Of a stretch of DNA of 64,000 bases, positions 1 to 13,058 are shown one piece after another. Position 1 is the stretch's first letter; the number at the start of each line of letters is the position of its first letter. The DNA lies in contig CM065878.1 in the NCBI GenBank assembly GCA_033439255.1, forward strand, positions 1,798,001 through 1,862,000, read 5' to 3'. Under the pieces are notes generated by a model, which made no database searches, was not told the DNA's origin, and worked only from the letters and a program-made list of their open reading frames with translations. Position numbers and translations under genes: made by a program. This DNA comes from Hericium rajendrae (taxonomy: Eukaryota > Basidiomycota > Agaricomycetes > Russulales > Hericiaceae).

Positions 1-1023
1 ATGCGACCATGTCCGTAACCCTCTACACACAACCGATGTCGACCGATCTAAGCTCCCAGCAGTAACCTCCGATCATGACCTGGAAGGGCAAATCAATCAG
101 TACCAGTCGAAGACGGCAAAGTATTGAAGAATGAAGAATCAGGACTCTCTAATAGCGTAAAACGAGAGTCGGCAAAGCATGTCTCCATAGAACAACGATG
201 TTGCACTCGGCCTGGTGCACAGCATATACTCATCACAGAAAACGAATGAAGAGATCAACATACCTATAGAGATCATCTCGCATCGGAGAGCCTGAGACGT
301 CGCTCTATGCTGGTCGACAACGAACACATGATGGAAGAAAAATGGACGGAGAAGCGCCCGTAGTTGCCCGCCTATTTATGGAAACCACCGTGGGACTTGT
401 CCTCCTTGTGAACGTTGCGCACGTCCCAATCGAACAAACCAGCGATCAAGAGCGATCATGGCAAGACTGAAACTCCTCGGTACATTTATTGGTACAACAT
501 CAATACTACATTAATTAGCGACGCCGTGCGCTCAGCGCGAAGGATGCAAACAGCGAGGTATAGTACGCCTGGTACAGAGCACGAGAATTGTGCTTGCTGA
601 GAGCGCTATATACAGACTCATTCTTTACCTATAGATTCCATCAAATAGATGCAAATATCAGACCCCAATGCTCCTCTATCCATAAACATAAGAGACACCG
701 TCATGTAATAGATATGTGTCCACCGAGGATGCGAAGGTAAGTCATCTGAGGCGACCTAGTAAGGAGCGTGAACAAGATATGTTCCGCCCTACAATGGAAG
801 GAGCCAATGAGCCAAGTGTTTGTGTATTTCGAGCGGCCTGTACTCACCTCGGGAGATACTGCACCAGTTTACTGCTTCCACCATGCAGCCGACCTAGTGT
901 CTTCATCCCCAAAGAACGACCTTCTTGAACACTACGCCACCATTGCCATCGCGGTTCGCAACAAACAGCGCCCCAAGCCGCTTGGCTGTTCCCAGACAGC
1001 AAACGTCAGCTCTCAACTCGGAG
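1..1023. other. Non-coding, nothing recognised
   Basis: Only short open frames with no recognisable protein signature occur here. It is probably the 3' flank of the minus-strand gene at 1024-1899 plus intergenic DNA. No repeat or RNA gene was seen. Confidence 0.4.
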
Positions 1024-1899
1024 TTACAGAAGAATATACGCACCCTCTTCGAACCCGTCCTCCCCACACGGCGTTGTCCTCAGCTCCGCCTTGTTAAACG
1101 CCGCAAGCACCTGCCCATACGTCCCTCTGAACAAATCGCCCGTCTTTCCATCTTCAGCGGGCCGACTCCCATGCGCAGAAGCTGCCGGCGCCTGCTGATC
1201 GGGCGCGTGCATCCCGGCCTCCACCACCGCGTCCGCGATCTTCTTGCGCAGGCGGTAAAGAGACGGCTTCTTCGCGTCCCGATCGTCGGGCGGCAGAGCG
1301 AGCTGGATGAACAGGCCGCCTGAGGGCTTCTCCGGGGAGCGCGGACGTGGTTCTGGCGCAGATGTGCAGATAGGCTCTGGGAGCGGCGTAATCACGATAA
1401 AATCGGACTCGGGGTCGTGCTCCAGTACTGGTTCTGGTGCCGGGTGTGCGACAAGCGTGGCCTGCGAATCAACTGCGCGCACTGGGGATGGCGGCGGGAT
1501 CGATGTGGTGGAGTGTGCGAAGGAGGTCTCGGTGGTGATGTATACCGCTCGTCGGCGCGTCCTGAGCGGAGAAATCGTCGCTCGGCGGGTGAGCAGGCGC
1601 ATGTGTGCGAGGTCCTCGGGCCCATCTTGTTCATCGGCGGCAGGCGCGGTGGGGTTCGGGCGGAAGAAGCGAAGGGAATTACTACGTGTTGGCAGCGGGA
1701 TTGAGGGCAATGGTTTGTGACTGCGGCTCGGTGGTTCGGATGCTGTCGTATTCGAACGTTTCAGGCCCTGAAATGCCGAAGAAGGCCCAACGTCGGGGCC
1801 GGAGGAAGAGACGACCTTTGGGTCTTGCCCAAAGGAGACGTTGGCGAACTCGACGATGTATGGGATGCCGAAAGGCGAGAAGTGTACTTCTTTCGCCAT
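1024..1899 (-). CDS. Unrecognised Pro/Ser/Arg-rich protein, 291 aa
   Basis: A single uninterrupted frame with an ATG at 1899 and a stop at 1024. I do not recognise the family. The first ~20 residues (MAKEVHFSPFGIPYIVEF) look folded. Residues ~30-190 are rich in Pro, Ser, Thr and Arg and look disordered, with a PLPSIPLPTRS stretch that could be a linear motif. The last ~90 residues are more ordered, with GGLFIQLALPP, a basic LYRLRKKIADAVVEAG helix and DLFRGTYGQVLAAFN. There is no signal peptide or membrane segment. Having one exon is unusual next to the intron-rich genes downstream. The opposite-strand frames over the same stretch are shorter and are read as shadows. The call rests on length, the ATG and protein-like composition. 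Confidence 0.55.
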   Translation of the reverse strand: MAKEVHFSPFGIPYIVEFANVSFGQDPKVVSSSGPDVGPSSAFQGLKRSNTTASEPPSRSHKPLPSIPLPTRSNSLRFFRPNPTAPAADEQDGPEDLAHMRLLTRRATISPLRTRRRAVYITTETSFAHSTTSIPPPSPVRAVDSQATLVAHPAPEPVLEHDPESDFIVITPLPEPICTSAPEPRPRSPEKPSGGLFIQLALPPDDRDAKKPSLYRLRKKIADAVVEAGMHAPDQQAPAASAHGSRPAEDGKTGDLFRGTYGQVLAAFNKAELRTTPCGEDGFEEGAYILL

Positions 1900-4473
1900 C
1901 TGTAGGCTGTAGATAGTCTAGGATTGAAACAGCTGATGGACAGCGAGTCGCGATGGATATTACGGGAAGAATTGGCTTGAGATGTGGTTGTCTGAGTCAA
2001 GTTGACCCAACTTGCAAAACAGCGGAGGGCGCATGATGGCGGGGCGATATTATGCTTGTAGCCTCAAGGCGTCCACGTTGCCTACGTAAGATAACTTAGG
2101 AGAAGAAGTGCATACTTCGGCATACGGGTCGGACAGTAACGAGCTGGGCGCATGCGTTGAGATGAAGAAGCGCCTTGTACGTGTAATCGAGAACCAGAAT
2201 TGTGGATGATCGCGGGGGATGCGTGAAGGTATAAAGGAGACTGAACATACACAAGGTTGCAATCCTTGAAAACAGAAACATGAGATCAATTGAAAGTCCA
2301 GATGGCGGCTATGATGGCAATAGCTGCAAATAAGCGGTATATGCTTACCGTGGACATGAGCGAAACATTGAAAAGCTCTTGCATGAGATGTGCGATGCTA
2401 CAGTGGACAGAAAGCGCCCATAGATAGAAGTGCTTGAACGCTGGGTACACGTTGTCTCGGTGCGTCTCATGCGCGCCCATGTGATCAGAATGGCTGGTGA
2501 AAATGTCGCACCACAAACGTGAGGATCCCATGGTCCAGATGAAAGTCAGCTGGTGCGACGTGTTGCAACACGGAGACATAGTTCACGAAGGCGGACGTTA
2601 ACCGGCTTCTTGTCATGCGCTAGTCAAAGTCAGGTTTCGTACCCCCCTAAAAGTGCCAAACCAACAGCGGCTTCTATAAGGCAGCGTCGGGAAGGCCCAT
2701 TGTACAAGCAACGGGGCCACGGGGATGAAGGCCATCAGATTTCGCGGAGGCCGAAAACAAGCCGAAGAAGGGAGGGTCCGTTTCCGAGATAAGGCTCAGT
2801 GAAGGGAGGCGATCGAGGATCGACTCAGGATCGCAAAGAATAAAATATTCTGCCACGAACGTTCTACGGGCGTGTGTTGCGGGAAGGTGGAGCTCGACGA
2901 AGGAATCACTCGTACGTTTTGCTGTCGTGTAATATTGGGGCATTGATGCTTGATATTGGGTATCATGAGAAGAGCGTACAAAGGAAGACTGCTCCCAGCC
3001 GTTCCAACCCCTACCAGGGGCAAATCCGGAGCTAGAACAGAGGGACCCTTCCGTTGAACTTGCCGGTCAGCAAGAACAGATAGTATGCGGACATATGATA
3101 GCCTGTCAAAGATGCCTACGGACCATAAGCGATGAGGCGCTCGTAAGATAAGCAGAGAGAAGTGCGACGATGCAGAGCAAATGGACGTTGCCGTGTTTCT
3201 TATGGACTATTGGGAAACGTGTGCCATACAAGGAGCAAACACGTGGACAGAGGCCATCGGCTCTTGGGGATGCACAGGTAAGAACAGCACGATGGCGATA
3301 GAGACTGAGATGCCAAGAATACGGAGAATGTTAGTCCCCAACTGTCATCTGAGACAGGCGCGACTCACGAGTGGGATCATTGGGCAAAGTAGAGATCTAC
3401 CAATTGAGCATGTATCTATCACAGCCAGCTCGAGTTGTTCCTCGAGAGCAGGGCCAGTGCCCTCAACTCGCGTGCTAGCAGTGTCCACTATACGCCCATG
3501 GCTCGGGCGGTCGAGGTATGATGACCACTGGCAGTGGGTACATCGGATGATTATTGCAAGGGAGAGCATTGGCGGCATCCTGATCAATATGAAAGCACTC
3601 GAAACTTGGAACGAGAACCCAGAAGGAGGAGAAAACTGGCAACGAGACACCATGGGACGCCATCCATGGAGAAAGATCGAAAATAGGAGGGCAGCTGTGG
3701 AGGACAAGCAGCGCCACGGTATTGAAGGTCACCAATCGGGGAAAACTGAAACCTGCACATGGCGAGAAAGCAAAATGAGATCGATCTGTACAACCAGATC
3801 TTGGCGATGGATCCGTTGCTTCGATAGAAGTGGGAATGCCGGAACGGAGCAAGTACGGGGTGCAGTCAATTGGCAGCTATTGGCAGTCCAGGAGAAACTT
3901 AGAGAAAAAGGGAAAAAAGGCAGCAAGCTGCGGTGAGAGTTTGAAAGGCCGTGATGGGCATCAAACGCAGCCGCACAGAAAGGCACGAGCAGAAAAGGCA
4001 TATCTGAATCAAGGAAAAGGATCAAAGAGAGATCCATTGTCGCCGCACCCGAAGTGACCAACATACGAGACGGGGGTATCGGATATGATGTGACGCGTGA
4101 CTCATAGGCCGCGCTGCAATCGATTGACGGAGACGCGGTGCAGCTCGATCGCTGATGCGGACGACGGCGACGCCAGTTCTGTATCATGCATCATGATGGA
4201 GGCTCGTACATCAGAGGCGTAGACAGGACAGACTCTGGCAGACTGGGACAGCCGCACGAGCTCGACGAGGAGCAGGGATTGGACGGGAGGAGGGTATGAC
4301 ATCACAGTAGCTCTTTCCTAATTGGGCGTTGAGCTTTGGAAAAGCAGAGCGGGAGGGCTGGATTGAGAGATCGGGGCGGGGAAGGACTATAAGTAACGTC
4401 GGGCAGACCCCCGTCAAGTCAGCGTCATCCTCGTTTTTCTCCGTCAGTTTCGAGTCCCGACTGCCATTCAAGT
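1900..4473. other. Gene-poor 2.6 kb, nothing recognised
   Basis: Several open frames exist (for example 3181-3936 plus and 2286-2579 minus) but none shows a family signature or a believable splice pattern. Part of the stretch at 2.6-4.0 kb is purine-rich. The last ~100 bases form the 5' flank of the DUF89 gene. It could hold a relic or a lineage-specific gene that cannot be separated from background by eye. Confidence 0.35.
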
Positions 4474-6503
4474 ATGTCGTCCTCCAACTTTGATGCTTCC
4501 AACTTCGAATACTTTCCACCAACCCCCTCTCCTTCAGGCGACGAGAAGGACTCCACAAGGACCTTCAAACTCACCCCCCACCACGACCAACCTATGTCTG
4601 AACCATCAAGCGTGATTGCAAACGCCTCCAACGGCCAAGGTGGTGGCTCCGGCGCTCCCGCTAAGGTCACCCTCCACCTTGGCCACCTTCCGTCGAAGAA
4701 GGATATCAAGGGCCCTTGGCCCCGCACTCCCACCAGGGTAATGTTCGCTCACCTCTCGACGCAGGACCTTTATTCTCATCGAGCCCCTAGGTTGACCCCA
4801 ACAACCCCCCGTGGCCTGCCTACCGCGGCTACCACGAGTACTCCTTCGCGTACGCGACCATGGGTGTCCGCCTCCCCACCATCCTCGGCAAAGCCATCGA
4901 AGACACCATCCGTACCCTGAACGAACAGTCTGTTGAGGACAAAATCGTCGACCTCGTCCAGTGCATTGAGCGCATGGATAATCTCATGACTGACCTCTCG
5001 GGAAACGCCAAACTGCGCCCTATCATTGATGATGGGGAAGGTGACGTTGCGTTATGGAACAAGGAGATTGCAAAATACTTCCAAGGTCGGTTTGTTGGAG
5101 TGAAAGAAGTTGGAGTTCGCGTCGCTGACTAAGCAACAGGGAAGGACTTCATGAACGCGCCGTGGTTGTTTGCCGAAGCATACAAGTACCGTCGTCTGCA
5201 TGAGGCCTTTAGCATCAGCAAATACTGGAAGGACTACGATGTCTTCTACAGGCAGAAGGTATGGGTCCACCTCCTCTGCCATAATCATATCTCATTGAAT
5301 AATATATATGCAGTGTGACACTTTCTCGCGCTCCTCGGACGCCGTTTTCGAGCTGTCCATGCGCTTCGTCGAACCTTTCACGCATCTCCCAAATCTCACA
5401 GATGCCGAGATGCTCGAGGCCGAGCGTCTGATGTTTCTCGAGTTGACCCAAGGTACTTGCGCGTGGCTCTATCATGCCAAATAGCTTCTAATTGCATTTC
5501 ATCAGTCTGCCTCTGGGGTAACTCAACCGATTTATCACTGCTCATTAACATGACCGAAGAACAAATCAAGTCGTTGCAATCCACTGGTGGAGACCATCTC
5601 GCAGCCACGGAGAAGAACATCCTTGGTAACCACCTTCCTCAACTGTGGGAGACCGTCAAAGAGCTTCGTGACAAGACCGGCGGCCGTATTGATTTTATTC
5701 TTGACAACGCTGGTTTCGAACTGTACTGTGACTGTGTCTACGGCAAGTTCTTGTGTTTTGTCCATGGCCTCTTCCTGATGCGTCGCCTTTTTAGCCGATT
5801 TCTTGATTCAAACCGGTTTGGCAAAACAAATCCGCTTCCATGGAAAGCGGTACCCATGGTTTGTTTCCGACGTGACCAAAAACGACTGGGAGTGGCTCCT
5901 CAACATGATGGTACATGGACATCTGTTCCCTAAAGCGACTGAGCAGGAGCGCGAGTCGCTTCGCAGGCTAGGCGAACGCTGGAAGGTTGGTGTCACTAAT
6001 CTTAGATCTCTGTTATATCAGCTCACAGTTGGTGGTTTCAGCAATACGAGCGAGATGGGAAGTGGGTCTACGAGCAACATCCCTTTTGGTGCACCGGCTA
6101 CACCTTCTGGGACCTCCACAGCGAGGCTCCCGATCTCTTCCTGCACCTATCGCGTTCAGATCTTGTCTACTTCAAAGGTGATCTCAACCACCGGAAACTG
6201 ACGTACGATTGTGCCGCACCTGCGTCGACGCCTTTTGAGGTTGCCATCGGCCCAATGGCCAGCGCTTCCGGCGCGCCGAAGATCTGTTCGCTGCGGACAA
6301 TCAAGAGCGACGTTGTCGTCGGCTTGGAAAGCGACGAAATTGCTGAGAGACTGGACAAAGAGGAGCCGGGCTGGAAGATCAGCGGAAAATACGTGAGTTG
6401 GTTCTATAATCCGAGACTATAAAGACTGAAACCGTCTGTGCTTTCGTAGGCTATCGTCCTTCTCTCTGAAGGTCGTCCTGGAGAAAAGGTCCGCTTCGCA
6501 TGA
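4474..6503 (+). CDS. DUF89/ARMT1-family damage-control phosphatase, 549 aa
   Basis: Eight exons splice to exactly 1650 nt: 4474-4737, 4791-5085, 5140-5258, 5314-5452, 5506-5742, 5795-5985, 6042-6392 and 6450-6503. After a ~75-residue low-complexity leader the protein follows the ARMT1-like DUF89 fold. Visible motifs are the metal-binding DNAGFE near residue 339, HGKRYPWFVSDVTKNDW, GDLNHRKLTYD and LRTIKSDVVVGL near the C-terminus. Family members are metal-dependent phosphatases thought to remove damaged or excess phosphometabolites; the subgroup matching this sequence includes yeast YMR027W. The acidic and Asn motif residues are present, so it should be active. The protein is likely cytosolic because there is no signal peptide. 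The fifth intron uses a GC-AG boundary (listed separately). No frameshift is needed. Confidence 0.9.
5743..5794 (+). other. GC-AG intron in the DUF89 gene
   Basis: The exon ends ...GTCTACG and the intron begins GCAAGT and ends TTTTTAG. Joining G to CC restores an Ala codon and the frame (VYADFLIQT). No GT donor nearby keeps the conserved frame. The donor is otherwise a perfect consensus, as is usual for GC-AG introns. Confidence 0.8.
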
Positions 6504-7922
6504 TACATCGATACATCCAGCAGCTCCATACCTTGTATCATGCATCATTACATTTCTTGTCACGCTAGAATCATTGGTCATTGTCATGTAATTCTCATCT
6601 CCTCCGGCATCTCATTTTTCCTCGTCGACATATTTATATTTGCTTGTTTGTGTACTTCTGCTCATCGGCGAGCTACAATCGTCATTAAATTATAAATGGC
6701 CGCAGAGGACCAGCCTCCATTGACCTGTATAATGCGCCTATTGACTACAGTCCAGGAGCGGAATACATGCCGAATTTGTCTCGGATGAACCGGTAGGTTT
6801 GAACGATATCCTTGACCCTCTTCCTAGTTTCCCATCACAAAGAGCGACGGTGCATGTGTATGTCTAGGATGCATTGCATCTGAACGACTTGAGCGGCGAA
6901 GGAATGGTAGATGCTGGTTCAATGGGAATCCGCGAATCAGAACACGTACTGATGCATGCATTCGCAAGACGAAACTAAAGCGTAAGTGACGTCGAAGCAG
7001 GATTCAATGGAATCATTTGTCGTAGAGACCATCTGATGCTGCGAAGTCACATATGTCCCTGTTTCAAGTGTTTGAGTAGAATTGGGGCTATGGCTGCGAG
7101 ACACGGGTGATCAAGATACAGGGCAGTTGCAGGGTAAGATTAAGGGTTACTTTATCCCGCCGCGACGATTGGTGAGTACTGAGTAGTAGCCAGCGCAGGG
7201 AGCTGGAAGATGAACAGGACACGTATCAGTATGAGTCTTGATCTGCATGATGACGATGCCGAATGGCGACCGCGGCTGCGCTAGTCTCCGTGGCTGACCT
7301 CACACAGAAGACAGTCGTTCTGTTTAATGAGAGCGGCTGCGCTCTCTTGCAGGCTTGTTCTTGGCGACCCTGGATTGAGGACGCTCAATCGGACGCGACG
7401 TCATGGTAGGCTGCGCCGATATCTGTCGGGATTCATGACCAACGCAAAATGGGCCGGTTTTGGGGATTCTGTGAAGCAGGTCTAGAACGAGACGGACCTT
7501 TTGAGTTAACTCACCAAATCCGAGCTTCGTCCAGTCTTCGCTGTCTACTTTGACGCGCCAGAACCCGTGGGGCGTAAGTCGATTTGGATAAGTGCAGAAT
7601 ATTTGGTTGCAATCGCATCGGTGAAGTTCGCATCGCAAAAGCTTGACGATAAATTGACATGATCATATGTTTTGAGCAAGCTGCTGGTCTTCGATGACGC
7701 GATGACGGCGAGAGAACTCGGACCAGCGTTCGTTGATGCGTTGCTGACTAAGCACAATGGAAAGTCGCGATCACGTGGACAGCGCGAGGAGTGTGTTTGG
7801 TTGTCACGGTGCGGCTGTCTCGCCTCTTGTGTCCCTGCTACTCTATTCTGAAGTCACCTTGTTCGCCGCTGCTCGTCTGCCCTTCACCAGACGTCGCTTG
7901 GCGCTGTATTCTAGCGTTTCTA
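6504..7922. other. Intergenic 1.4 kb with a dispersed repeat fragment
   Basis: No gene is supported. The first ~200 bases are AT-rich 3' flank of the DUF89 gene. Positions 7282-7322 match 36327-36367 (listed separately). The last ~160 bases are the 5' flank of the coiled-coil gene. Confidence 0.5.
7282..7322 (+). repeat. 41-bp dispersed repeat, copy 1
   Basis: This stretch matches 36327-36367 in the same orientation at about 36 of 41 positions. The differences I see are transitions (C/T and G/A). The match fades on both sides, so this looks like the preserved core of an older dispersed element. No function is claimed. Confidence 0.5.
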
Positions 7923-10900
7923 ATGGCTCACTGGGGCGCAAAGCCAGATTACGACCTCGACGACGAAATACAATCTCTGAGGAAACAGATCACAAATCAA
8001 GGTGCGTCTCTAGTTCTCGTCTGGTAGCTCGTTTCTCCAACAGGACCGTGGCTTTTTTTTGCAGACCTTCGCTACTCGTCGTTAGAAAGTCAATTACTCA
8101 AGACTAGAGAAACCCTTGAGGAAACTAAAGCAACTCTTAATGAGACTGCACAGAAGGTGCGCCGCATATATGCGCTGATGAAGGCGCCGTGTAATTCCTT
8201 GTCTCCAGCTCCGCGTTGAAGCAGACCGTGCTGTACATCTCCGTGAACAACTAGAGGACAGAAGTGAAAGCCTGGAGACCGAGAAGATCTATCGACAGAA
8301 TGCAGAGAACACACTGCAAGCCGCCTCCGAGAAGATCAGAGCAGACGAAGCGGCTGCTAGAGAGATGCAAGCCGCCATCGAGGCGCTCTCACAGCGAGAA
8401 ACTGGGTCTAGCAGCGCAGTCATGGATCTTACACGGGAGAAAGCTAGACTGGAGGCACGGCTCCGCGAGCTCGAGATCAACATGCAGCAAGTCGTCAATG
8501 CCGCTACCCCTGCTCGCAGCAATGCCAATCGGCGCGGTCGTCCCCGCGCCTCATCGACCTCAGATATTCGGGTCCCCGCTCTGGAGCATGAGCTCATCGA
8601 GATCAAAACGACATCCGCGCGATATCAGACGGATTTGCAAAGGGCTATTGAGAAGCTGGGAAGGGTTGAAACAGATCTTTTGAAGTCGGAGAACGAGAAG
8701 ATGGCACTGGAGCGACGATTTACCACTGACAAGCGCAGGATGGAAGAGCAGCTGCTTGAGAAGGACACGGAGATCGAGCGCTTGCAGGGCCAGCAGGGCG
8801 ATGCCAACCATGCTAGACAAAGAGAAGAGGAGCTGATGGCGAGAGTGGAAGAAGAGGAAGCGAAGGTTGCAGCTCTGGAGAAGCTGATGGCAGGTAGCAG
8901 GGATATGAAGGCGCTGGAGAATGCATTGCAGAGAGCTGAAAGAGGCTAAATCAGGAGATGTCGAAGGTGAAACAGGCTGAGAACAGACATGCAGAACTCG
9001 TTCGGGAGAGAGAGGAAGCATTGGATGGTCTGGATGAGGCGCGTGGGAGGTGCAACATCTCGCGGAAGCCGTGCGGGAGAGAGATGCCCGGATGCATTCC
9101 TTAATCAACAAGAGAAGTATGTGCTCTGCCTTATCTTCAAGGACGCTCATTGCTGAGGCATATTATCAAAGTGATCTTCAGTCCAACTAACGCAGCTGCG
9201 TGCGGAGCAGCAGCAATTTTCAAGGCCAGGGAGTACGACATTCGATGAAGGTCTGCTGAACACCGATCCACACCCATGCCACTCGACACCCATCTCTTTA
9301 TTTTCAAATCGCACCCCTGCTCCCTGCATATTCTGAACCTTTCCCAGATGCTTCAGGTGTTGAGAAGCTGCTCTCCGCTATTGACCGTCTGAGGTCTGAA
9401 CGGGACGGGCTTCGTCGCGACCTGGATTTCTTACAAATGGAGTCCAAATTCGCAACCCAGGCTTTGGAGAAGAAGCTCGCGGTTGCCACTGCCGCTCCTG
9501 TCCCTGCTACAGCACTCAGCTCACGACGAGTTGATGCAGGATTTGCGTGGCGAAGTTGAGCGCCGGCGCGACGTGGCACATCCCTCGACTTTGGCCCTCG
9601 AGCGCCGAGCCGTCGCTGGCCTTGTGCTCGTCAATCATCTACAGACAAAATACGATGGCACCCTCGAAGATCTTTATCGCACTGAATCTGAACTCTCCAA
9701 AGTCTGCGAGGCTATTTCTGCCGATACAGATGTCCAAGAGGAACAGGGACGCTATATCACCGTTTTGGAGCAATCTAAAGAGGAATTGCAAGACAGGCTC
9801 GACTCACTCATCCACAGCCAGGACTCGCTCGTGCATCAGAGGGATGAGATCCTGGCTGAAGTGGCCCGTCTTCAGGATGAAGTCAACCAGCTTACGGAGG
9901 ACAACTTCCAGTCACGGACTCAGCGATCAGCTTTGCAGCATTCGGTGGCAGAAGCCGAGGCTCAACTTGCTGAAATGGCAAGGTCTCTGGAGAACATGGA
10001 ATCGGAACGCGATTCGCTTTCGCTACAGGTCCAGAACCATCAGACAGATCTAGAAGCTGTGCAAGAGGAGTTGGCTGACGCGGAGAAGCGGTACAGCACC
10101 CTTCAGTCTCAGCAGCTCTCCACCATGTCGTCCGGTGAAGTGACCCGTTCTCTCAAGGACCAGATCGAGATGCTTGAAGGGCGAGTCCTTCGCCGAACGG
10201 AGCAGATTGGGTTTCACCAGCACGATATCAAGCGACTGGAGATTGAACTTGCGCTTACAAGAGGACAGGATCAACGAGATGACCGGCGAGTTGGACACAG
10301 CGATGACTGAGAAGGAAAGTATGGTGGAGGACTGCGCCGAGGCTAGGGAGGCAAGAGATTTAGCTCAAAAACGGGTTGAAGATTTGGAAGAGGAGGTTGC
10401 GGCACTGGAAGCCAAGATGCAGCCTTGAACGAGGAACGAGACAGGGAGACTGCAAGTCTCACCGCTTCGGAAATCAAGTCCAAAACGGCTATCCAGGAGC
10501 TCGAGTCCACGATGCGCGAGGTCGAAGCAACGAACGCAGTCCTCGCAGAGCGTCTTGAGAACGAGTCTGCTCAACATCGCGATACTACCTCACTGCTTCA
10601 AAGCGTTTCATCCACTCTTGAATCCATCAAGCAAGACCACGCTGTTGCTTGTGACGGAGCTCGTCAGGTAACTCTTGCATTTGCGGTTTCACAAATTGGT
10701 CTCGCGCACAACAATCGCATTCTTTGGACCGAACGCGCGAGCAAAACACGGCTGGATAAGCAACTCGAGACGGTTTATGACGAGCTACGGGCCAGGCTGA
10801 ACGAGATCAGCTCGTTACAGAAGCAGCTGGAATCTGTGCGTGCTGACGGTCTACAGGCAAGTGCAAGCGCAGAGGTTATGCATCAGACACGGACGACCGA

Positions 10901-13058
10901 GCTCGAGTCTGAGCTTCAGCAGCTGCAGCATGCGAATGCTGAGCTGGAGATGCAACATCTCCAGCTTCAGGATCAGTTTGCAAAGTCCCGGGAGGAGCTG
11001 CGGGTTCTTTTAGAGCAATATACAAACAATGCCGAGCTCGATGACATCGCCGGCGCAGAGCTGGAACAGCTCCGCTCGAGGCACGCCGAGGAGATACAAC
11101 ATCTTCAGGATCACATTGTGGAGTTGGAGAAATCTGCGACGGGTGCCCAAGCTGCTCATGAGGCCACGGATCTGGCGCACAAAGCTTCCGTCGAGGAACT
11201 CACCCTTTCGAAGGTAGAGCTCGAGGAGCGCATCCAAGGAATGCTGAAGGAGTGGGAATCCGACAAGGCCATTCTGACCGAATTGCAACTCCTCCAGGAT
11301 ACGCACGCGAGCACTGTCACCGATATGCAAGGCCGTCTCGATCACTCCGCTCAGGAACTTCAGAAGATGATCCGAGAGCACGACGAACTGAAGGCTTCCA
11401 TGCAACGGGACCTCGACAATGCCTCTTCCGCGAAGGATGATTTCGAAGCTCGTCTCTCCGAGGCCACGACTATCCGAGGATCGCTAGAGCAACAGCTCGC
11501 CGATATGGCGTCTCGGCATGTGCAAGAACTAGAAGAGCGTTTGCAAGAAGTAAAAGCCAATCGCATGCAGGTTGACGATCTCAAGGGTGTTCTTGCGGAG
11601 GAAACTCGGTGTCGTGCTGAGGAACGCGCCGCCCTCGAGGCTGAGCTTTATAACTCCTCCGAGCAACTCACGGTTTTCAAATCCACGGAGGCACTTTACA
11701 GCAGGAGATCTCCGCTATCCGAACCAGGCTAGAACAGGCATCTACCGAGAGGGATGGTTTCGAGACTGAGAGAAAAGCCATTGAAGGTGAGAACACCGAA
11801 CTCAGATCACGAATGCAGACCGCCCTGGCTCTGGAACAAGATATCCAGGATAAGCTAAGAAAGATGTGCGTATCTCTTAATGAACTCGCTCCGCCCGACT
11901 TGGTCTCATCTTTTGCTTCAGGGAGCATCAGGCCGCCGGGCTCAATGCCGAGTTGGTTGGTCAGAAATCTGCATTCGAGAACGCCCAAACGGCTTGCCTC
12001 GCCGCGCAGATGCAGCTCAACCTCGCGTCCAGTCATCACCAACGAGAGGTTGCCCATCTTCAGAAGCAACTTGATCAACTGCAAGAGTCCAGTCCAAAAG
12101 AGTTGATCGAGGATCTGACTGGAAGAGTCAAGCTCATGGACGAGTTGATGGCTCAGAAAACACAGAAATTGAAGCGAACGACGATGTTCTCCTTGCGTAA
12201 GTCGCCCTTCTCTTTGCGTTACTCGTGGATGATGCAACTTATCACGGTTGTTACAGACTCCACAAGGAAAAGAAAGATCTTGTGAAGAAGACGGACAAGC
12301 TAACGCAGAAAGTACAACGCCTGCAAGCCAAACTTGCGGCTCAAGAAGCTGCTGCTGGATCAACGCCTTCCAACGTCCCGACAAGTTCTTCTTCACATTC
12401 AGCTAGAGCTTCGCATTCCTCCAAAGCTTCACCGCCTGCGATGGCTAGGTCTCCAGTCCCACCTGTTCCTGCATTGTCCACGTTGCCTGTTACACTTACT
12501 CCCCGGTCTCGGATGCGCATGGCCTCAGGTCCATCAACAATGTCTCGAGCAAAGACACCTGAACCAAAGGCCTATACACCTGTTTTCCGCGCCAAAACCC
12601 CTGAACCCAAACAGGTATTACTACCTGCGCATCCTGATCCCCAATCGTCGACCTTCTCCAAGGGCAAGAAACGCCCTGCTCCTGACGACTCGGATTTCCC
12701 CATCCCGGTCCAAGGATTCACTCCAGATGGCGCATATGATCCAACTCGCAACGCAGACGCGACGACACCACGTATGCGAAAAAGCCTACGAACAGCTTTC
12801 ACGCCTACTCGTCATACTACTGCTCGACCCACACCTACACATCCTCCTACTTCCCCAGCAAGAGTATCAGTACCAGCTATTATCTACGATGTGACAAACA
12901 GCCCTCGCTCAGCGTCAGCAGGCGAGCAGAAGGCTGCGAAGCGAGGGTGGTTAGGGAAAATCAGAGGAGGTTCTAGTCAACAATCTCGTTCGACGACTGC
13001 TCCAGGGTCATCTCGCCCTAGCGTCTTTGAGAAAGCGCCATTCGGACATGCTTCATAA
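7923..13058 (+). CDS. Very long coiled-coil protein (frameshifted in this sequence)
   Basis: Starts at ATG 7923 (MAHWGAKPDYDLDDEIQSL) and ends at the TAA after 13055. Introns I can place are 8002-8064, 8157-8208, 9117-9181, 9248-9347 and ones near 11.87 and 12.2 kb. Almost the whole product is heptad-rich Glu/Gln/Leu/Arg coiled coil. Roughly the last 260 residues form a basic Pro/Ser/Thr tail with repeated RAKTPEP motifs. A less repetitive block (SGVEKLLSAIDRLRSERD) near 9.35 kb may be a conserved core. I know of no precise function; a scaffold or cytoskeletal role is inference. To stay in the coiled-coil frame about seven single-base shifts are needed: near 8939, 9045, 9484-9540, 10249, 10418, 11695 and 12157. 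Most are one base missing from or added to a homopolymer. Assembly error is the simplest explanation, but pseudogenisation cannot be excluded. Confidence 0.75.

Noticed and set aside
2286-2579. 97-codon minus-strand frame with a hydrophobic end
   Set aside because: One hydrophobic stretch only, no start context or conserved partner exons.
3181-3936. 251-codon plus-strand open frame
   Set aside because: No family signature and a Trp/Arg/Met-rich composition typical of chance frames; opposite-strand frames of similar quality overlap it.
8560-9150. 196-codon minus-strand frame opposite the coiled-coil gene
   Set aside because: Antisense of Glu/Leu-rich heptads; no independent support.
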